Positions 59,232 to 64,000 of a DNA stretch of 64,000 bases are shown here, piece by piece. The position numbers were made by a program, and so were the translations under genes. The notes beneath the pieces were generated by a model. The model was not told the DNA's origin. It saw only the letters and a list, made by a program, of their open reading frames with translations, and searched no databases. The stretch is taken from the NCBI GenBank assembly GCA_964196195.1, contig CAXMSE010000034.1:1-64000 (forward strand), read 5' to 3'. The number at the start of each line of letters is the position of its first letter. Position 1 is the stretch's first letter. This stretch comes from OFTM10 sp964196195 (GTDB taxonomy: Bacteria > Actinomycetota > Acidimicrobiia > Acidimicrobiales > Aldehydirespiratoraceae).

Positions 59232-61748
59232 TCATTGGGCTGAGCTGAGTGAGGGTCCGAATCGGGGAATCTCGCGGGCTCTCATCGCGGTGTTGATTCG
59301 TTGGCGTTCGAGGTGCTGGTCGACCTGCAGGCCCGCCTGGGGAATGGGATGATCGGCGATGAAGCCCGCCACGCTCGCCACAGAATCGGGATCGTCGAGG
59401 GCAACCACCCCGGACAGCATCCGCGGAATCGAATTACTGGGGAACCGGTCGGTGAGATCAACCCAGTTGGCGACGACGTAGCGCCAAACGTGGTTTCCCG
59501 CGTGACGATTGGCCAGGGCCCGACTGATCACATACGGGGCGTCCTGAGTGCGGACTTCCCCGCTGCTGATGTCGGACAGGAGCTCGTTGATCAGATCGAT
59601 GCTGGGGAAGTCTGCGAGCGCCCGGAGATTTCGCACCTCGGCCTGGGGGTCGCCGGCGCCCTTCCATGCGGCGCGGACGAATTCGAAATCCGAATCGTCG
59701 CCGTTGTGGGCGACGACGCTCAGCGAGGCGGACGCGATAGTGGGATCGTCGTGGTCGAGACGGTTGCGCGACTCGTGGACAGTGTCGTGGTCCTCCACCA
59801 CAACGCCCATCAGGCGGATGAGGGTGGCCCTGAGCTCGGCGTCTCGATCGTCGTCGCTCGGTCGAGGGTCGGTGCCGAGGCGATTGAGTGCGGGCCTGAC
59901 GATCTCGGCGATTCGTTGGCGTAGGAGGCGGGCATTCTGGTGGTCGACGAGGCGTACAAGGGCCGCCAGCCCCGTGCCGAGAGCCTGCCAGACATTCAGG
60001 TCGTTCTCGTCGGTGAACACCGTGGTGAGCCGGAGATAGTCGGAGGCGGAGAGCCTGCCAGCCACGGTGACGGCCCAGGCATCATCGGCGATGGTGTGTC
60101 GCTCAGCCGGGCTCCGACCGGAAAGTCCGGTGGCGGCGATGCGATCGATGAGGAGAGGATCGATCCGAGATCGAAAAAAGCCTGAGCCCGTGCTGTTGGC
60201 GGTGATCACCGGATCGACCACCCCGGTGAGGGTGAGCGATCCTCCTTCCAACAAGACATCGTGCTCCGCGCCGCGTCCTGCCACCCGCAGAGGGACCGCC
60301 CACCGCCGATCATCGGCCGCTTCGGGATCCAGGGTGAAGTGGTGCTGGCTCACCTTCAGGCCGTGGGGAGTGGTCTCGGTGGTGACGAGGGGATGGCCGC
60401 CCTGGAATATCCAGCCGGTCATCATCTCTCGCACCGGCTCACGGCTCACTTCTTCGAGCACGCCCCAGAGATCGCTCGTCTCGGTATTGCTGTAGGCATG
60501 GCGACGGAGATACTGGCGAACACCTTCGCGGAACGTGTCGGCACCGAGATGTTGCTCGAGCATGCGGACGACTGCGGCTCCCTTCTCATAGGTGAGCAGG
60601 TCGTACATGCCCTCGGCGTCCTCGGGCGTGATCACCGCAAATTCGATCGGCCGGGTACTCGCGAGAGCATCGACATCGAACGCGGCCGAGCGGGCTCTCG
60701 CGAAAGTGTCCCAGACCCGCCAGTCAGGACGGTAAGCGTGAGAGCAGGCCACTTCCATGAAGGTGGCAAACGCCTCGTTCAACCAGATGCCCTCCCACCA
60801 GCGCATCGTGACGAGGTCTCCGAACCACATGTGGGCGAGCTCATGGTTGATCACGTCGGCGGCCCGCTGGAGCTCGGGTTGGCTCGAATTGTCTGGATCG
60901 ATCAGCAGGAGGACTTCTCGGAAGGTGATGCAACCCAGGTTTTCCATCGCCCCGAACGCGAAATCAGGGATGGCGATCAGGTCGACCTTGTCGGAGGGGT
61001 AGGGGATCGCGTAGTAGTCGGCGAACCATTCGAGTGCGTGAACGGCCACATCGAGGGCGAAGGTGGTGAGCTGCGCCTGTCCGGGCCGATGCACGACCCG
61101 CACGGGCACCCCGCCCGCATACACCGCTTCGGTGGCCTCGAGTGGGCCCACCACGAAAGCAACCAGGTAGGTGGACATCAGCATGGTGGTGGCGTAGCGC
61201 ACCTGGCGACGCCCGTCGGTGAGCACCGACGATTCGATTTCGGCAGTGTTGGTGATCGCGAGATCATCGGCTTCGACCACGAGGGTGGTGGAGAAAGTGG
61301 CCTTCCATTCAGGCTCGTCCCAGCACGGGAATGCCCGCCGTGCGTCGGTGGACTGGAACTGGGTGGTGGCGATCGTGTGCTCGACGTCGTTGTCGTCGGT
61401 GTAGGTCGAGCGGTAGAAGCCTCTCAGCTGGTCGTTGAGGATGCCGTCGAAGGAGGCCCGGATCTCGGCCTTGCCGGCCGGCACATCGGTATCGGTGAGG
61501 AGAGTGAGACGCTCGGTGTCGTGGTCGAGTTGGATGGTGGGGATCCACTCGGTGTCGCCGGAGCGGATGACCACACCGGCGATGTCGAGCTCAGCGGCGT
61601 TGCAGACGATCGACCTGGTGGGCACCTCGACATCGACGCTTATCGCGACCTTGCCGGCGAAGCGGGCAGATGCCAGGTCGGGCTCGAGCACGAGTTCGTA
61701 GTGGCGGGGCACGACATGGCGGGGCAGGCGTGGATCGGGCGAGTTCAT
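59232..61748 (-). CDS. pepN: aminopeptidase N (M1 family)
   Basis: An 838-residue M1 aminopeptidase. The substrate-binding exopeptidase motif is FGAMEN (265-270). The zinc motif is HELAH (302-306) with Glu325 in WLNEAF, 18 residues on as required. The N-terminal beta domain (1-200), the catalytic domain (200-440) and a helical C-terminal ERAP1-like domain (500-838) are present. It trims N-terminal residues from peptides in the cytosol. ATG 61748 is supported by TAGCCT 10 nt upstream on the minus strand (61759-61764) and by homology; a longer frame upstream is not conserved in style. Confidence 0.95.
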   Translation of the reverse strand: MNSPDPRLPRHVVPRHYELVLEPDLASARFAGKVAISVDVEVPTRSIVCNAAELDIAGVVIRSGDTEWIPTIQLDHDTERLTLLTDTDVPAGKAEIRASFDGILNDQLRGFYRSTYTDDNDVEHTIATTQFQSTDARRAFPCWDEPEWKATFSTTLVVEADDLAITNTAEIESSVLTDGRRQVRYATTMLMSTYLVAFVVGPLEATEAVYAGGVPVRVVHRPGQAQLTTFALDVAVHALEWFADYYAIPYPSDKVDLIAIPDFAFGAMENLGCITFREVLLLIDPDNSSQPELQRAADVINHELAHMWFGDLVTMRWWEGIWLNEAFATFMEVACSHAYRPDWRVWDTFARARSAAFDVDALASTRPIEFAVITPEDAEGMYDLLTYEKGAAVVRMLEQHLGADTFREGVRQYLRRHAYSNTETSDLWGVLEEVSREPVREMMTGWIFQGGHPLVTTETTPHGLKVSQHHFTLDPEAADDRRWAVPLRVAGRGAEHDVLLEGGSLTLTGVVDPVITANSTGSGFFRSRIDPLLIDRIAATGLSGRSPAERHTIADDAWAVTVAGRLSASDYLRLTTVFTDENDLNVWQALGTGLAALVRLVDHQNARLLRQRIAEIVRPALNRLGTDPRPSDDDRDAELRATLIRLMGVVVEDHDTVHESRNRLDHDDPTIASASLSVVAHNGDDSDFEFVRAAWKGAGDPQAEVRNLRALADFPSIDLINELLSDISSGEVRTQDAPYVISRALANRHAGNHVWRYVVANWVDLTDRFPSNSIPRMLSGVVALDDPDSVASVAGFIADHPIPQAGLQVDQHLERQRINTAMRAREIPRFGPSLSSAQ

Positions 61749-61865
61749 CGTGATTATGAGGCTAGTCACCGTTCCAACCGACACGGGACCGTAAAAAGAA
61801 CGACACCCATGTAATACCGATCTGAGGTTCACTGGTTGTGCGGATCAAGAGAAAGCGGGTCTTCC

Positions 61866-62003
61866 GTGCGGCGTGAACAGCAGCAACCGATTACCTGGGA
61901 CACCGGGGAATGGGCCGAGTGGCCCGAGCCCCAGTCCGAAATCGACGATGAGGAGTTCGCGCGAGCGATCGCCGAAGGTCGCGGGCTCGAAGTCGCGGCC
62001 TGA
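61866..62003 (+). CDS. 45-residue acidic micro-protein
   Basis: GTG 61866 opens a 45-codon frame: RREQQQPITWDTGEWAEW, then PEPQSEIDDEEFARAIAEGR and GLEVAA. Tryptophan and acidic residues alternate and the C-terminal part would form a helix. It is divergent from pepN and 53 bp before the kinase gene. The codon positions look coding (G/C-rich third positions), but it is too short to be certain. Function unknown. Confidence 0.42.
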   Translation: MRREQQQPITWDTGEWAEWPEPQSEIDDEEFARAIAEGRGLEVAA

Positions 62004-62056
62004 TCCTCCGGGCCGGGTAGGGTCAGCGGGTTCTCGATCCCTGCCCGGAGCCAGCT

Positions 62057-63031
62057 GTGGACCCCATCCTCGACGTAGTCGGCGTCGGTAACGCAATCGT
62101 TGATGTCATAGCCACCGTCGATGAGGAGTTCATCGCCGAGCATTCGCTCGCCAAGGGTGCGATGACCCTGATCGATTCCGATCGCGCCGCCTCGCTCTAC
62201 GACTCCATGCCGCCCGGTATCGAGGCATCCGGTGGTTCCGCCGCCAACACCATGGCGGGGGTGGCCAGCCTCGGTGGAGTGGCGGCCTACATCGGCAAGG
62301 TGCGAGCCGATCAACTCGGCGAGGTGTTCGCCCATGATCTCAGGGCCGCCGGCGTCGGCTTCGACGTCGACCCTTCTCCCACCGGTGACCCCACGGCTCG
62401 ATGCCTGATCCAGGTCACGCCTGATGCCGAGCGCACGATGAACACCTTCTTGGGGATCTCGGCAGTTCTCGCTCCCGAGGATGTCGATGAAATCCTTGTC
62501 GCATCCGCGGCGATCACCTATTGCGAGGGCTACCTCTACGACACCGATGTCGCCAAGGAGGCTATTCGTCGGGCAATGGGCGTGGCGAGCGAGGCCGGGC
62601 GCACCGTGTCGATGACCCTGTCGGATTCGTTCTGTGTCGATCGTCATCGCGGCGAATGGCTCGACCTGTTCAGCGACAAGGTGGATCTCGTCTTCGCCAA
62701 CGAGGCGGAGATCACCTCCCTGTTCGAGACCGACGATTTCGATGCCGCGGCGCGCAAGATCACCGATCTCGTACCCATGGCCGCGATCACCCGTTCCGCG
62801 AAGGGGTCCGTCGTGGTCACGCCCGACGACACGATCGTTGTGCCCGCGAGTGTCGTCGAGCGGGTGGTGGATGCCACCGGCGCCGGTGATCTCTATGCGT
62901 CGGGGTTTCTGCATGGCCTCGCCACCGGTGCGAGCCCGCAACGCTGCGCGGAGATGGGGAGCATTGCGGCGGGTGAGATCATCTCCCACATCGGAGCCAG
63001 GCCCCACGTGTCGCTCTCTTCGCTGATCTGA
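62057..63031 (+). CDS. PfkB-family carbohydrate/nucleoside kinase (adenosine-kinase-like)
   Basis: A 324-residue ribokinase-fold kinase. It begins DVVGVGNAIVDVIATVDEEFI, has the N-terminal glycine motif ASGGSAANTMAGVASLGG (about 55-72), IGKVRADQLGE and the C-terminal PfkB signature VVDATGAGDLYASGFLHG (Asp about 279 as catalytic base). The gap between strands and the SGGSxANT motif are closest to adenosine/guanosine kinases and related sugar kinases; the substrate is not certain. GGAG lies 6 nt before GTG 62057. Confidence 0.9.
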   Translation: MDPILDVVGVGNAIVDVIATVDEEFIAEHSLAKGAMTLIDSDRAASLYDSMPPGIEASGGSAANTMAGVASLGGVAAYIGKVRADQLGEVFAHDLRAAGVGFDVDPSPTGDPTARCLIQVTPDAERTMNTFLGISAVLAPEDVDEILVASAAITYCEGYLYDTDVAKEAIRRAMGVASEAGRTVSMTLSDSFCVDRHRGEWLDLFSDKVDLVFANEAEITSLFETDDFDAAARKITDLVPMAAITRSAKGSVVVTPDDTIVVPASVVERVVDATGAGDLYASGFLHGLATGASPQRCAEMGSIAAGEIISHIGARPHVSLSSLI

Positions 63032-63049
63032 CGCTCAGGGAGACGGGTG

Positions 63050-63670
63050 CTAGTGCACCGCCACCGCGATGCCGACGGCGATCATCAGGAGGCCGCCTCC
63101 CATGGTGAGGCGTTCGAGTCGGCGCGGCGATCGGCCCATCCAATGACGAGCCGATCCCGCCGCCACACCCCACGCGCCATCGCAGACGAGCGCGACGACC
63201 GCAAAGATGGCGCCGAGCACCGCGATCTGTACTGCGGTGTCGCGGTCGGTGTCGACGAACTGGGGGAGCACCGCGGCGAGAAACACCGCCAGCTTCGGGT
63301 TGGTGACGCCCACGACGAAACCGTCGCGGATGTGGGTGCGCGACGGCGGGATCGGGAGCGACTCCTCGTCGGCTGAGTGGGTGTCTCGTCGTCGGATGGC
63401 CTGTACTCCGAGGAAGATCAGATAGGCCGCTCCGAACCAGCGGATCAGGTCGAAAATGAGCTTGGATCGGTCCAGCAGGGGTCCGAGCCCGGCGGAGACG
63501 ATCAATACCATCACCACCGCTCCGATGGTGTTGCCAACGACGGTCTGCAGTGCCACCCTCGGGCCCAAGGCCACGCCGCGACCGATGATGAAGAGCACGC
63601 TCGGACCGGGAACGATCACCAGGACGAAAGCGAAGGCAGCGAAGGTGGCCGTTGTGGCCGCGGTTGGCAT
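63050..63670 (-). CDS. LysE/RhtB-family exporter
   Basis: A 206-residue membrane protein with about six helices: FAAFAFVLVIVPGPSVLFIIGRGVALGPRVAL with the family's PGP motif near residue 21, then GNTIGAVVMVLIVSAGL, AAYLIFLGVQAIRRR, a hydrophilic loop (about 95-112), FVVGVTNPKLAVFLAAVLPQFV and two closing helices. Family members export amino acids or other small metabolites. TAACCT 8 nt before ATG 63670 on the minus strand resembles the leaderless -10 pattern. It is divergent from the TetR gene, which may control it. Confidence 0.9.
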   Translation of the reverse strand: MPTAATTATFAAFAFVLVIVPGPSVLFIIGRGVALGPRVALQTVVGNTIGAVVMVLIVSAGLGPLLDRSKLIFDLIRWFGAAYLIFLGVQAIRRRDTHSADEESLPIPPSRTHIRDGFVVGVTNPKLAVFLAAVLPQFVDTDRDTAVQIAVLGAIFAVVALVCDGAWGVAAGSARHWMGRSPRRLERLTMGGGLLMIAVGIAVAVH

Positions 63671-63709
63671 GGGTTCGGAGGTTAGACCGGGCGGCTGGGG
63701 TTGATCAGT

Positions 63710-63727
63710 TGATAATAATCATTATCA
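63710..63727. promoter_or_regulatory. AT-rich palindromic operator between lysE-type and tetR-type genes
   Basis: TGATAAT-AATC-ATTATCA is a perfect 7-4-7 inverted repeat in otherwise GC-rich DNA. A candidate -10 for the TetR gene (TATCAT, 63723-63728, 8 nt before its ATG) overlaps the right arm, so autorepression is likely; the exporter gene starts 40 bp to the left. Confidence 0.65.
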
Positions 63728-63736
63728 TCAGCGAGC

Positions 63737-64000
63737 ATGACCCTCGTCGATCTCGCCAAATCTGATCACGACTTGCTCACCAACCGCCTGCTCGGGGCCT
63801 CGATCGACATATTCGCGGAGCGAGGGCTTGACAAGGCGGGTGTCGCAGCGATCGCCCGCCGCGCCGGCGTCAGCACCGGCGCCATCTACTCACGCTGGGC
63901 CGGCAAGCAGGAGATGCTGCTCGATGCCCTCGACCTGGTGATGACCGCAGAGTTGTCGCGCCTGCTCACCGCCGATGGTGATGCCTCGGTGGCCGACATC
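63737..64000 (+). CDS. TetR-family transcriptional regulator (5' part, cut by the window end)
   Basis: The first 88 residues are visible. MTLVDLAKSDHDLLTNRLL leads into the TetR DNA-binding domain: GASIDIFAERGLDKAGVAAIARRAGVSTGAIYSRWAGKQEMLLDAL, a textbook helix-turn-helix (AGVAAIARRAGVSTGAIYSRW). The ligand-binding domain lies beyond the window. The palindrome at 63710-63727 directly upstream and the divergent exporter gene suggest local control of efflux. Confidence 0.92.
   Translation, partial: MTLVDLAKSDHDLLTNRLLGASIDIFAERGLDKAGVAAIARRAGVSTGAIYSRWAGKQEMLLDALDLVMTAELSRLLTADGDASVADI

Noticed and set aside
63710..63727. Fur box
   Set aside because: The half-sites resemble it, but the dyad is 18 bp with a 4-nt centre and lies next to a TetR gene; a TetR operator is the simpler reading.

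Overview
The window is GC-rich, densely packed chromosomal DNA from an actinobacterium, most likely of the class Acidimicrobiia. The lineage call is an inference from three things: gene order (dprA-xerC-whiG-type sigma-rpsB-tsf-pyrH-frr-cdsA-dxr-rseP-ispG), the presence of CarD and an F420/LLM-type oxidoreductase, and the many short-leader or leaderless genes with a TAGnnT-type -10 element just upstream of the start codon. No phage, insertion sequence, CRISPR array or rRNA operon is visible.

Layout. 1-710: gene-free stretch with a 28-bp direct repeat and dyads, ending in a tRNA-Pro(UGG). 874-5193: an ArsI/CadI-type metal(loid) protein behind a palindromic promoter, a thiolase, small membrane and START-like proteins, CarD and a secreted glycosidase-like protein. 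5180-12524: accessory region with a GNAT enzyme, a three-gene translationally coupled cassette (DNA methyltransferase with an extra C-terminal domain, a small protein and a nuclease-like protein), a DnaQ-fold exonuclease, an enoyl-CoA hydratase and a glutamine cyclotransferase. 12614-20640: a GGDEF/EAL protein, a YbaK-type deacylase, a Clp-N-only protein, PII, a SAM methyltransferase, an arsenate-reductase-like gene with an in-frame TGA at the catalytic cysteine followed by a SECIS-like hairpin, an alpha/beta hydrolase and a decayed GNAT gene. 20651-27304: a MoxR-DUF58-VWA operon and a response regulator-histidine kinase-HtrA set resembling mycobacterial MprAB-PepD.

27354-63031 is mostly core machinery. 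It covers SRP targeting (ftsY, ffh), ribosome/tRNA genes (rpsP, khpA, rimM, trmD, rplS), DNA uptake and recombination (yraN, yifB/comM, dprA, xerC), a WhiG/FliA sigma factor and a degenerate LytM-lipase fusion. The translation/envelope run rpsB-tsf-pyrH-frr-cdsA-dxr-rseP-ispG comes next, ended by a clear intrinsic terminator. Then comes the classic rimP-nusA-ylxR-infB-DUF503-rbfA-truB-ribF operon. Downstream lie a metallophosphoesterase, aminopeptidase N, a PfkB sugar/nucleoside kinase, a LysE-type exporter and a truncated TetR gene with a palindromic operator at the window edge.

The most notable observation is the probable selenocysteine-containing ArsC-family gene at 18893-19264, which ordinary gene calling would miss or truncate. 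Second is the methyltransferase/nuclease-like cassette at 6842-9725, a candidate uncharacterised restriction-modification-like system.
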